Source of the DNA: Tricholoma matsutake
Taxonomy: Eukaryota > Basidiomycota > Agaricomycetes > Agaricales > Tricholomataceae
NCBI GenBank assembly: GCA_026075535.2
Contig: AP026546.1
Coordinates: 10,912,001-10,976,000 of the forward strand
Direction of reading: 5' to 3'
DNA: 64,000 nucleotides
Under the pieces are notes generated by a model, which was given only the letters and a program-made list of their open reading frames with translations, was not told the DNA's origin and searched no databases. Positions 50,108 through 59,740 of the stretch are shown here, piece after piece. Numbering within the stretch: the first letter of the stretch is position 1; each line of letters begins with the position of its first letter. Position numbers and translations under genes: made by a program.

Positions 50108-50206
50108 ACTCTCCCCCCACTCACCCCACTTACTCTCCCTGCTTCCACCACTCACCCTCTCCCCTGACATCCTCTCCCCCCCTCACCCCCCTCACCCTCC
50201 CCCCCC
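50108..50206 (+). repeat. C/T-rich tract, left part
   Basis: An almost pure pyrimidine run with CTCACCC and CCCTCACC words. It continues on the other side of the Copia element at 55899-56117, so the element entered a tract of about 320 bp. Confidence 0.85.
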
Positions 50207-50211
50207 CTCAC

Positions 50212-50529
50212 TGTTGAGATGTACACCAGGAATGGGTATCATTGTATCCAACGATATGGTCTTTGATCCCATCACTGACATCCCATTATGGTGTGTCAGC
50301 ATTCTGATCATCCCTTTATGGCATGTCAGCTATTGGTAACAAGTCTTTCAGAATGTTCCCTTTATACTCACTCTTTGCTCGTTACCTTTATGACTTCTAG
50401 TATATATACCCTATGATATTAGTTAGACACCTCAGTCAATTATACATCGACTGAGGTGAGTAACACTCCATAGAACCTTACATACTAGATTACTAATAGT
50501 CTATTATTATCTAGGATCAATTCTCTACA
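50212..50529 (+). repeat. 5' LTR of the Copia element (318 bp)
   Basis: TG...CA ends. A TATATATACCC string near 50400 and the inverted repeat CACCTCAGTC..GACTGAGGTG near 50430-50458 are shared with the 3' LTR and with the solo LTR at 11609. The sequence after it (GGTTACGGGCCACTCC) is where the primer site should be; I do not recognise the tRNA. Confidence 0.93.
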
Positions 50530-50717
50530 GGTTACGGGCCACTCCTGTCTCTTTTGAGCGATGGTAGATAATCTCCTAGCCACTTGACGCTTTGCTACAT
50601 CATATTTTTTGATTCAAAATCTGATCACTATCCTGCTTCAGATCATGGATTACCCTTTGTGCAATCAAAACCCCTAGATGGCCTCTTTGAATCCCAAAAT
50701 CTTTCCTCATACCCAAC

Positions 50718-51607
50718 ATGACAGAATCTAACCCTCCCTTGGTTACCCTGATCAAACTCTCGGTTCAGTATTCCGGCAAGAAACTTGACAAACTTAAATC
50801 AAATTACAAAGAATTCTGTGAGGAAATTACCATCGCCCTTTCATTGAATGGTCTCTATGACTATGTCACCAGCACAATCACTGCATCTGCTACCTCTGAA
50901 ACTCAAGCATCAATCAACTGGAAGGCCAACTCCCATCTTGCATACGCATTTCTAGCTTCTAGCATTGTTCCATCCAAACGCCCTTTTATATCTGTGGAAA
51001 AGGACATGACTGCAAATTGGGAGGCACTTTGCAAATGACACCAGAATGAGGGTCCAGTTTGTCAAGTCCAGCTATTACAACAGGCTCTCACTATTCAATG
51101 CACCACCAAGATCCCCTTCCTGAGACAGCTGACAAAATTTGTGCTCTCATTGACCATGCGTTTACTATGGGGGATATTAAACCCGACCTCCTTTGTTGTA
51201 TTGCTCTCCTAAACTCCCTCAGTGACAATTTCCCTCATGCACGTTCCATCATTTCCCATGACATTGCTGCATCTACAAAAGAATCAAAGGATATCTGCTC
51301 TTTTTTGGAAAATGAACAATCCCTCCTTGAGAATGACCACCATATGGACCCCCGACCATCTGTGGCTCTCACCACACATATTAAATCAACAAAGCCATTC
51401 AATGCACCTGTTTGTGGGAACCCCAATTGCAAGAAAATGGGACATTCAGCTGAATATTGCATTAAAACAGGGGGAGGAATGGCTGGAAAAATGATTGAAG
51501 AGTCTGTGGCAGCACAGAGAGCGGCTCAAGACAAAGGGAAGAAGGTCAGTAATTTGTCCAACCTTAATCCAAAGGTCCCAGTTACTGTGAAAGACATTAA
51601 TGGATGA
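50718..51607 (+). pseudogene. Copia gag with zinc knuckle
   Basis: 50718-51038 begins MTESNPPLVTLIKLSVQYSG, the usual Copia gag opening, with LKSNYKEFCEEITIALSLNG and NWKANSHLAYAFLASSIVPS. After a stop and shift, 51059-51607 continues with DKICALIDHAFTMGDIKPDL and a CCHC knuckle, CGNPNCKKMGHSAEYC. The domain binds element RNA in the particle. Two pieces in different frames, so broken once. Confidence 0.85.
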
Positions 51608-51619
51608 GCATTCACTGTT

Positions 51620-52283
51620 ATGGTGGATTCTGACCCTGCAAAACCCCAACCTGACAGTTACCCTCCATTTACTGGACTTGCTAGTGACCCACTTCCCACA
51701 GCTTCAATCGATGAGGTGGAATATGAGGGGTGGCTCATCATTGAGGAGGAGTTAACCACAACTGTTGACTGGACCAACAACACCATAACCCCTGGAGAAG
51801 AGGCATTTACTGTCGAACCACTTAACCAAACTCACCGCTCCCAGGTTTTGCTTGCCAATTTCCCTTTTATTATTGATATAGGCATGACAGTCCACATCTC
51901 ACCAGACAAGGCCAACTTCCTCACCCTTTGATCAATCCCACCCCGCCCTGTGAAAGGTGTTGGGGGATCCTCCATTATCACAATCGGTGTCGGTGACATA
52001 AAACTATGCATTGCTCAGGGCGCATCAATAGTATTACATAATGCGCTTTACATCCCAAATGTGGCGGTCCAACTTATCTCAGTCGGTTCCCTCACCGACG
52101 ACTTGAATGCTGTGGCTCATTTCGATAATTCCTCATGCTGGGTCACAGATAAATCTATGGGAGCACTTATTGCCCATGGAACTCTACTTCCCAATAAGAA
52201 ACTATGTTCACTCAATTTGTACTCAGCCACCGCCAACCATGCATTCACTGTCCACAAGTCCCCTGATCTGGAAACCTGGCACC
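51620..52283 (+). pseudogene. Copia protease and pre-integrase start
   Basis: 51620-51931 carries FPFIIDIGMTVHISPDKANF; Copia proteases have DSGAT/S-x-H-x-x, so the site reads DIGM here and would not cleave. 51950-52294 continues with a beta-rich C-terminal half (GVGDIKLCIAQGASIVLHNA, LYIPNVAVQLISVGSLTDD) and ends in ETWH, the beginning of the pre-integrase H-x-RLGH motif, exactly where the solo LTR enters. Confidence 0.82.
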
Positions 52284-52685
52284 TGTTAGGGTGACACCCA
52301 CTATCTGCTAGCTAAGACTGTGTGGGTTCTCTCTACAAGAAGGGGGCAGGATCCGCGCTCATGATGGGGGAATTGATGGTTTTGATGCAAGGGGTTATTA
52401 ATAGGTGAGTTTGTTGAGATAGGCCTTTCACACCAAAAACATAGGTGGAATACCTAAGAGAACACAACTGGGGTCCCCTAGGCATATATTTAGGGTTTAT
52501 ATACTATGTTACATATATTGTACATTGTTGTTACCGACACACTTGTACATGCACATACATTTTGATGTGTGCAAAATAAAATTCTCATGCTATCAAAGTG
52601 TAGCATCATCTGGCATCATGTAGTGTAATTCAACATAATAAGATAAAAATGAAATTTTATTAGGTAATGGGGTGGTTTCCTAACA
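52284..52685 (+). mobile_element. Solo LTR, family G, copy 2, nested in Copia (402 bp)
   Basis: It starts TGTTAGGGTGAC and ends GTTTCCTAACA; the ends form the inverted repeat TGTTAGG/CCTAACA. Flanks are GCACC (52279-52283) and GCACT (52686-52690), a 5-bp duplication with one change. It lies inside the pre-integrase motif: TGG CAC is before it and CAC TGC CAT CTT GGC CAT after it, so the W-H...LGH frame is restored without it. It is therefore younger than the Copia insertion. Confidence 0.88.
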
Positions 52686-53880
52686 GCACTGCCATCTTGG
52701 CCATGCAAATTATCAATCCATTTGGGATATGGCCAAAAAGGGCACACTCACAGGTGTGCCCATTGTCTCCACATCTAGACCAACCAAATGTGAATCTTGT
52801 GTCCTTGGCAAACAGACAAAGACACCAGTTCCAAAGAAGCATTAGGAGGGGGTGGGTCATAAGGTGACATGGAAGTTGGAAAACGTTTGGGTGGATTTAT
52901 TGGGACTGCATGCGTCAAATCTCATACTGGAAATTCTTATGTTATGGATATCATCGATAATTATACATCTTTTCCGTGGTCGATACCACTTCATAACAAA
53001 GATGACTCATTTCCCAAACTGAAAGCTTGGGAATTAGCCCAGGAAAATGAAACAGGACTTAAAGTCGGAATCTACATCACAGACAATGGCGAATTAAATT
53101 CTCACAAGATGGAAGCGTGGCTTAAAACATGGGGAACATAACAACATTTTACGGCCCCATACACTTCAGCCCATATTGGGCGAGTGGAATGCATGCATTG
53201 TACCCTTATGGCTAAGGCCCGCACTATGCAAATTTATTTGGGTTTACCAACCAACCTGGGACAAATTTTATCTAATGGCTTCTCATTTACATGCCAAAAC
53301 CACTACACAATCACTTCAAGGGTGCACACCTTGGGAACTCTGGCATGGATGCAAACCTGACTATTCATATATGTGCAAGATCGGTTGCCACGCCGTTGTT
53401 CTCATCCCAAAGAAGGACAACCCAAAGATTTTTGAATGATCTATTGAATGCATGCTCATTGGATATGACCTAAAGTCCAAGTCTTACCAATGCTATAATA
53501 GGGCCACAAGGAAAGTCCACAGTTCTTATCACATTCATTTCCTTGAAAGCCACAATGGATATGTCCCACCCACCCCACTACATTTGGACAATACCATTAA
53601 GGAAACTGTTTGGAATGAACCCGGCTTCACCCTTTTACCCACAAACAACAATGAGGACAACCAATCCTTCCACCTGTTGAACACTGCCAAGTCAAATGAT
53701 TCTGTCAAAGAGGAACGAGGTATAATTACTACTGACCCCCTTCCATGCCACTCATCTCAGGTACCGATCCCTACTGAGAAACATCCAAATGGAAGACCAA
53801 ATACCACCAGAATGATAGCAGCTGTTCAAGAATCTCAAAACAGTGCTACCCAAATCAAAGAAGCCCACTGTGAATGAAGA
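52686..53880 (+). pseudogene. Copia integrase
   Basis: After the solo LTR the frame reads LGHANYQSIWDMAKKGTLTG and KCESCVLGKQTKTPVPKKH, the pre-integrase zinc region. Then, in shifted frames, WVDLLGLHA (first catalytic Asp), 52869-53141 with YVMDIIDNYTSFPWSIPLHN and YITDNGELNSHKMEAWLK (second Asp), and PYTSAHIGRVECMHCTLMAK (third catalytic residue, Glu intact; Cys twice where Arg is usual). 53176-53877 has the C-terminal segment LIGYDLKSKSYQCYNRATRK. At least three frame breaks. Confidence 0.85.
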
Positions 53881-55491
53881 GCCATCACTATTGCTGCCCG
53901 ATCAGGAAATCACGATCATATACCGACCGTCAATCATTCAACAACCTTAACCTGGGTCATCAGGCACATCAACTTCAAGCTTTGATTTTGGAGATGACAG
54001 ATTTTGATCCCAAGTCGCTCCAATTTGAGGATGAACCCAAAACTTGGGAAGAGGCAAAGAATTCAGGGGATGCAGAATGATGTGGGCAGGGTATCTTGAC
54101 GGATTGAAGTCCCTGAAGGACATGGGAGTCTATAAACTTATTTCCAGGGGTGACGGACCTCAAGGTAAACAAATCCATAGGGGCCAAAGACTGTGCGCAT
54201 GGAAGTTTGGCAAATCCTACTTCATATAGCCACTTCTCTGGGATGGGATGCTCAACAAATTGACATCAAAACCACTTTCCTCTATGGGATACTCCCTGAG
54301 GATGAGGTCCAGTACATGCAACAACCCAAAGGATTTGAAGAGTCAGGTCATGAAGACTGGGTCTGGCAGCTTCAGCAGGGGTCATATGGCATGAAGCAGA
54401 GTGGAAGGATATGGAATCAAACTCTTAATGCTCAAATGATTACCTGGGGGTTTACACACCTTACTTGTGAGTCCTGCATTTATTACAGGAAATTGGACAC
54501 TGGTATTATTATTGCTGCGGTACATGTCGACGATTATCTGTCTATTGCCAATTCCAAAGACATAAACAAACATTTTAAAAACCAAATGCGGGAGGTGTGG
54601 AAAATCTCCGAGCTTGGTACCACCCGCTTCATTGTTGGTATAGCTGTTACCTGGGATCGACACATGCACAGGGTCGCACTTTCACAGACTGCCCTCATCG
54701 ATAAAATTGTTGATCAATTTGGCCAACAAGATGCAACACCTGTTTCTGCCCCCCTCAGGCCTGGTATTAAATTACAGTGTACAAACTGACAGAATATGTC
54801 TGCAGACAAGCTATCACAACTCAACAAACTGCCTTACCATTCCCTTATCAGGTGTCTTCTTTACCTGGCCATTTCCACACATCCTGACATTGCATATGCT
54901 GTACAACAATTATCTCAATATCTCGACAGTTACTCTTTTGACCACTGGAGTGCAGCGACACAGCTAGTCTGGTATTTAAAGGGAACTTGTGATCTCAAGC
55001 TCTACCTGGTTGGTGACAATTCTATCTCCCTTCGTGCATTCAGTGACTCTGACTGGGCCAATTGCCTTGATATGCATCGAAGTGTTGGAGGGTATACTTG
55101 CAACCTCGGATCAGGAGCCCTTCCTTGGACTGCCAGGAAACAAAAAGTTGTTGCGGTATCCTCTTGCAAAGCAGAATATGTTGCCGCATTTGAGACCACA
55201 AAGGAATGTATCTGGATATGTGCTCTACTAAATGCTATAGGATACCCACAGTCCACCCCCACGACCATTCTTTGTGATAACATGGCTACCAAGACACTGT
55301 CTGAGCACCCTTTGCTCCACTCAAGGGTTAAACACATTGATATCAAATACCATTTCCTTTGGGAACAAGTTCAGTCTGGTGCCTTACAGCTCCAATATAT
55401 CAATCCCAGGGATAATGTCGCAGATTTATTCACCAAATCACTGGACATCAAACAATTCACATATCTACGCTCACTCTTGGGCTTATGTTAA
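53881..55491 (+). pseudogene. Copia reverse transcriptase and RNase H
   Basis: RT starts near 53990 (DPKSLQFEDEPKTWEEAKNS); 54193-54789 is open with QIDIKTTFLYGILPEDEVQY, MQQPKGFEESGHEDWVWQLQ, SYGMKQSGRIWN and the catalytic VHVDDYLSIA box. 54796-55491 (231 codons) has the thumb and connection (KLPYHSLIRCLLYLAISTHP, DIAYAVQQLSQYL) and RNase H: LRAFSDSDWANC, the Glu in SSCKAEYVA, and LCDNMATKTLSEHPLLHSRV, KHIDIKYHFLWEQV, ending ADLFTKSLDIKQF and LRSLLGLC. A stop separates 54789 from 54796. Motifs are well preserved. Confidence 0.9.
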
Positions 55492-55513
55492 CTCGATTCC
55501 ATGCGAGGAGGAG

Positions 55514-55893
55514 TGTTGAGATGTACACCGGGAACAGGTATCATCATATCTGATGATACAGTCTTTGATCCCATCCAACATCCCATTATGGTGTGTCAGC
55601 ATTCCGATCATCCCTTTATGGCATGTCAGCTATTGGTAACAAGTCTTTTGGAATGTTCCCTTTATACTCACTCTTTGCTCGTTACCTTTATGACTTCTAG
55701 TATATATACCCTATGATATTAGTTAGATATCTCAGTCAATTATACACCGACTGAGGTGAGTAATGCTCCATAGAACCTTACATACTAGATTACTAATAGT
55801 ACTATAGTCTATTATTATCTAGGTACTATTTGGTTGTATAAAGTCAATTATACATCGACTGAGTCTATTATTATCTAGGATCAATTCTCTACA
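55514..55893 (+). repeat. 3' LTR of the Copia element (380 bp, with 62-bp internal expansion)
   Basis: It matches the 5' LTR except for an extra 62 bp after TTACTAATAG (about 55799-55860). The extra part repeats TCTATTATTATCTAGG and TCAATTATACATCGACTGAG, strings already present once in the LTR, so it is a local duplication. Confidence 0.9.
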
Positions 55894-55898
55894 CTCAC

Positions 55899-56117
55899 TC
55901 TCCAGTCTCCCACTCACCACCTCTCCACTCACCCTCACCTTCCCCCCTCACTCTCACTCTTCCCCTCACTCTTCCCCCCCCCTCCCCTCTCCCCCTCCCC
56001 TCTCCCCTTCCACTCTCCCCCTCCCCCTCACCAACTCAAACCACTCACCCACCCTCTCTCCTCTCCTCTCCCCTCCACATCCCATCTTTCACCTCCCCCC
56101 TCACTCACTCACCCTCA
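55899..56117 (+). repeat. C/T-rich tract, right part
   Basis: The continuation of the pyrimidine tract at 50108-50206, made of CTCACT, CCCCTC and CTCTCC words. Confidence 0.85.
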
Positions 56118-56377
56118 GCTGGATGGGTTGCTGACCAATAACTTTGAGATATTTGCCATCGGCTTGACACGACCATCCTCCCATTATGTTGACAAGGTTA
56201 GGAATGTGCCTCTGGCATGTGTGAATATGTACATTTTCTATATACATTAATCTAATAGTACTTCATTATAAACAATATTTTTTGTTTTTGCACTTTCATT
56301 GTCACTTGGCCATATTATTGCCTTGATGTTGTGCACAGACCTTACCCATGATATTGCCACATAGAACTGCCCATATT
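56118..56377 (+). other. Short stretch with a possible coding remnant
   Basis: The plus-strand frame near 56120-56230 reads LDGLLTNNFEIFAIGLTRPS and SHYVDKVRNVPLA, which looks like real protein but I cannot assign it; a splice donor could follow. The rest up to the hAT-type element is AT-rich. Confidence 0.25.
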
Positions 56378-57798
56378 TAGTGTTTCAAGGTCCAGTCTAT
56401 AAGACCAAAAATAACTGTAGGACCGAACTGGACTGAACCTCGGTCCAGTCTTTTTTTCAGTTGTGGTTGCCCATATTTGGGGTCATTCCGGTTGCTGGTT
56501 GCCCCATTTTAAAAATATTTGAAAACTGTTTCAAGACTGGTTGCAACCGATTGCAACCAGTCTTCTTACAGTATTATATACTCATATAAATGTATCTAGT
56601 TTACAATAAAAATACAACTAATATGTACTAAATTAAGAGTATTTACTATTTATACTAGATAATATGTCGAGGAATGGACAATGGGACAGGCTCAGGGGAA
56701 AAAGCATTCGAAGAATGAGTGTTTATATACCCCATGGCTGTGCACAGACCAATTTGGTCGTGCTTGCACCCCAAAAAAAAAAAGTGGCACTACTTGCCAA
56801 TTAATTCCCACAACCGCCAATGAACCACAACACTGCTTCCACCACCACTCTCTCTCCACCCACCCACGACACCCACAGTGCCAACCTCAAAAACCCCACA
56901 CCACAACAGAAAGGACACACAAGGGCCCAAACAATGGACTGGCATCGTTTGGGCCCACAGGTATGTTTGTATCTTTGTTGTTTTCTTTTCTTCTACTAAC
57001 TCATTTGATTTCTTCTTTAGTAATTTATCATTACCATTCTCCCTTCCACATACCCCCACGCCACCACTGCAAGCCTCTGCTCACAGGGTGGGAATGGGTT
57101 TTGTTTCTGGCCAACCCAACAACAACTGCACCTGACAACAACTGGCAACACCAACAAAAGTGGCCACCGACAACAATGGCACCACCACCAGCACCAGTGC
57201 CAATGCCAACACCACATCACAGAACCACCACCCTGCCTATGAGCCACTGCTTGTAGGGAAAAATGGTGGTGCTGATGACAGTGGAACAAGGGTATCAGAC
57301 AGCAGGCACAATTGGAACGACAAGGAAGAATGGGGGGGACAACAATGGCAGGACAACAACAACAAATGTGGGATGATGAATGCAGGACAACAAACATGGG
57401 ACAATAAACACAGGACAACAAACATGGGATAACAATAACAACATCAACATCAACATGAATGCAGGATGACAACAACAATATTTGCGAATGCAGGAGAACA
57501 ATGAATGCAGGGAACAATTACAGTATGACCCCGCCAACGTGAGCATGGGGTCATCTCTCCTTTACTTTTTGTCTTATTGTCTTTCTTTTTTTTAATCTGA
57601 ATAACCCCTCACCATTGTGAGCGCCTGCTCACAGGGTCAATGTAAATAGTTGTATTCAATATATAAATTAAATTACATATCGAAAAGTGCTGGAAAAACT
57701 GGTGGCAACCGAACTAATTAGGACTGGTCCTAATCGGTTCGGTTGCAGTTCTTCCAAATTGGGTGACTGTTTGGACCAAACCAGACCTTAAAACACTA
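56378..57798 (+). mobile_element. hAT-type non-autonomous element with hairpin modules, copy 2 (1421 bp)
   Basis: The left end is TAGTGTTTCAAGGTCCAGTC; the right end reverse-complemented is TAGTGTTTTAAGGTCTGGTT. Flanks are CCCATATT (56370-56377) and CCCATGTT (57799-57806), an 8-bp duplication with one change. Modules in the same order as in 36349-37479: GGTCCAGTC/GGTTGCAACC subterminal repeats; palindrome 56923-56956 (GGGCCCAAACAATG arms); intron-like 56961-57020 (GTATGTTT to TTCTTTAG, CTAAC branch); hairpins near 57068, 57238 and 57612 (TGTGAGCgcctGCTCACA); and a GGACAACAA minisatellite 57330-57480. The 191-codon ORF at 56681-57256 crosses modules and is Pro/Thr/His-rich; I do not regard it as a gene. 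Confidence 0.85.
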
Positions 57799-58957
57799 CC
57801 CATGTTTGAACACTGGACTCCTGAAATATAATCCCACATGCAGCCCTGACTGCCCTTGGGATTTGTTGATCAACATTGAAAAGCATAGTCAAACAGGAAA
57901 CTGGAGTTGAGACAGTGTGAAAGAGAGTTGTCCTTCAATCGGCTGTAGTCACATCCATGGAATAAACACCTTCTCTCCAGCATGATCTCCAGTAATCAAC
58001 TGAACCTCCAACACTCTATTTTGAATATGAGTCAAAATCCCTCAAGAACCATTGCAGACCCCTCCAGAAATGTTCAGGTTCCAAAGCACCATCACAGGGC
58101 ATCCAACCTTTTAGCAGCCCTTCAATGAGACAGACTGGTTATCTGGGATGCTTCTCGTGATGCTGTTTTCACTTCCCATCCTTTTCTCACTTTTGCCACA
58201 GCAGATGATGGTGCATCTGAGGAATAGTCACAACAATCTCCTCCCAGAACACATTTACAACCAAAGACCTCAAGGTAAGAAAGATCAACCTTTCAACTCA
58301 AAGACCTGAAAGCCTCACCTTATATATTAAAGATTCACACCCAAAGACAAAGGCCTTGAAAGACCTCCCTTGCAAAGACATAGCCCTCAGAGATGTGGTT
58401 TCCTGAGATGAAGACACTGAAGATCACCCTTATGTTTTCCTGATGTAGAGTACTTATCCCCATCATGTACATAGACATGATTTCATTGGCCTGGACATCA
58501 AGGGAGAGCCTCATACATGAGTACAATAATCTCATATTCTCACTTCAAGAAGGTAGTGCTCTAGTAGACTTATAAGGGCAGGTAAAGTGGAAAGGACAGC
58601 AGGTAGTCATCCTATGTACATGTGTAGTAAGGCTCCAACTGTTTAGTTTACGTTTACTCAATGAAGGTCAAGTATACATAAACAGTAGCTCACCCAACCA
58701 CTGCTGTGAGCAACTGCTCATGGGGTGGCCTTCCCTGCAAAAAATGTTTCTATCATTAATTATTTTTGTGGTCCCTACTTTTGTGGCCCCTCGCTTCACG
58801 TGAGGGTTGTTAGTTAGCTCAATAAAAACCTCTGACACTTTTTGTCAAATATTAATATTTTAACTGTGTATATACTGTTTATTAAACAGTATATAGATGG
58901 TTATACCATTTAGAACAGGGCAATCCATACTTGAGTTATCATGTTCATGTGTATTAA
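57799..58957. other. Gap with a possible exon and a hairpin pair
   Basis: Near 58130-58230 the plus strand reads RLVIWDASRDAVFTSHPFLT, FATADDGASEE, then stop, which looks like the end of a coding exon of unknown family. At 58703-58725 a TGTGAGCAACTGCTCATGGGG hairpin and at 58787-58808 a CCCCTCGCTTCACGTGAGGG hairpin belong to the dispersed hairpin family, here without the other modules. A TATATACTGTTTATTAAACAG self-complementary string lies near 58868. Confidence 0.35.
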
Positions 58958-59575
58958 TTAGAACGCATACTCGTGTGCATGGTGGTCTGTGTATTTATTT
59001 ACGTAAAATGCCTGGAAAGCATCCAGGCTATGGTCAAATGTTAAGTGGTGAGGAATTTGGGTAGCACCTGCAATACCCATGAGATGTGCACCATGCACCA
59101 TGCTGTTGAGATGGATAATCGACATAGCTAAATTACCTGTATTATCAAAATCAGGCTTGACCTTCCACATTCCAGTGTCTGTTTGCAGCGATATTGGCCT
59201 TTGAACAAGTCTGATATTTCCTTGACTGACTTCAAAAATCATCAAACTTCGAAAATCGACATTGGACACTATATCACTATCCGAATGGTCATCGCACACA
59301 TGCCAGACATATCCCCTACCATTGTCGAACAATATCACACCAATTTCGGGCCATGAACAATGTCCGAAGAAACTTTGAAAATCTTTGAAAAACCTTGAAC
59401 CTCCAAAAACATCTTTGGACACAGTATTTCCTATTTGAATGATCTTTGGATGAATGCTGGACACATGGGACACTATCTCGAGTATATTGAACACATTTAG
59501 ACCACATGTGCATGCATACAATCCGCTCGAAGCAGTTTCCGATGTTTTATTCAATATATAACAAGGACAGTCCAC
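58958..59575 (-). pseudogene. Open 205-codon fragment of a multicopy transposon-associated family
   Basis: Blocks: NVFNILEIVSHVSSIHPKII, GNTVSKDVFGGSRFFKDFQS, GVILFDNGRGYVWHVCDDHS, NVDFRSLMIFEVSQGNIRLV, WKVKPDFDNTGNLAMSIIHL, VHGAHLMGIAGATQIPHHLT and FDHSLDAFQAFYVNKYTDHH. I recall these from the C-terminal part of large ORFs repeated in mushroom genomes, probably of a DNA transposon family (Plavaka-type is my first thought, unproven). Uninterrupted here, but the upstream part is missing, so it is a fragment rather than a complete gene. Confidence 0.5.
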
Positions 59576-59599
59576 TTTTAGCTATTCTTTCTTATTATT

Positions 59600-59740
59600 T
59601 CTTCATCATGTGTTATATTCACCCTTTCTAGTCTCGCTTTATTGTTCTGATATAATTCTATTGTCTTTTGCCTCGAGTTTTCCACATGTTTGCCTCATGT
59701 TCTCTAGCCTTTTTAGGTAGTTTCTTTATTTTATATAAAA
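59600..59740 (-). repeat. Fragment of LTR-like block B
   Basis: On the minus strand, TTTATATAAAATAAAGAAAC, then CTAAAAAGGCTAGAGAACAT and GAGGCAAACATGTGG follow the order of the shared core in the blocks at 5907 and 21703. It abuts directly on the Gypsy E remnant. Confidence 0.45.

Larger units (their letters stand above)
50212..55893 (+). mobile_element. Ty1/Copia retrotransposon with both LTRs
   Basis: LTRs at 50212-50529 and 55514-55893 start TGTTGAGATGTACACC and end ATTCTCTACA. Flanks are CTCAC at 50207-50211 and 55894-55898. Between them gag, protease, integrase, RT and RNase H follow in Copia order on the plus strand. A purine tract (GAGGAGGAG) precedes the 3' LTR. Several frame breaks, a mutated protease site and a solo LTR at 52284-52685 make it inactive. 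The target is a C/T tract rich in CTCAC, so the duplication alone would be weak evidence; the LTR ends make it solid. Confidence 0.95.

Noticed and set aside
50207..55898. CTCAC flanks alone as proof of Copia insertion
   Set aside because: The target is a tract full of CTCAC words, so the match could be chance; the call rests on the LTR pair and internal order.
56681..57256. 191-codon plus-strand ORF as a gene
   Set aside because: It crosses the palindrome, intron-like and hairpin modules of a non-autonomous element and has low-complexity Pro/Thr/His composition.
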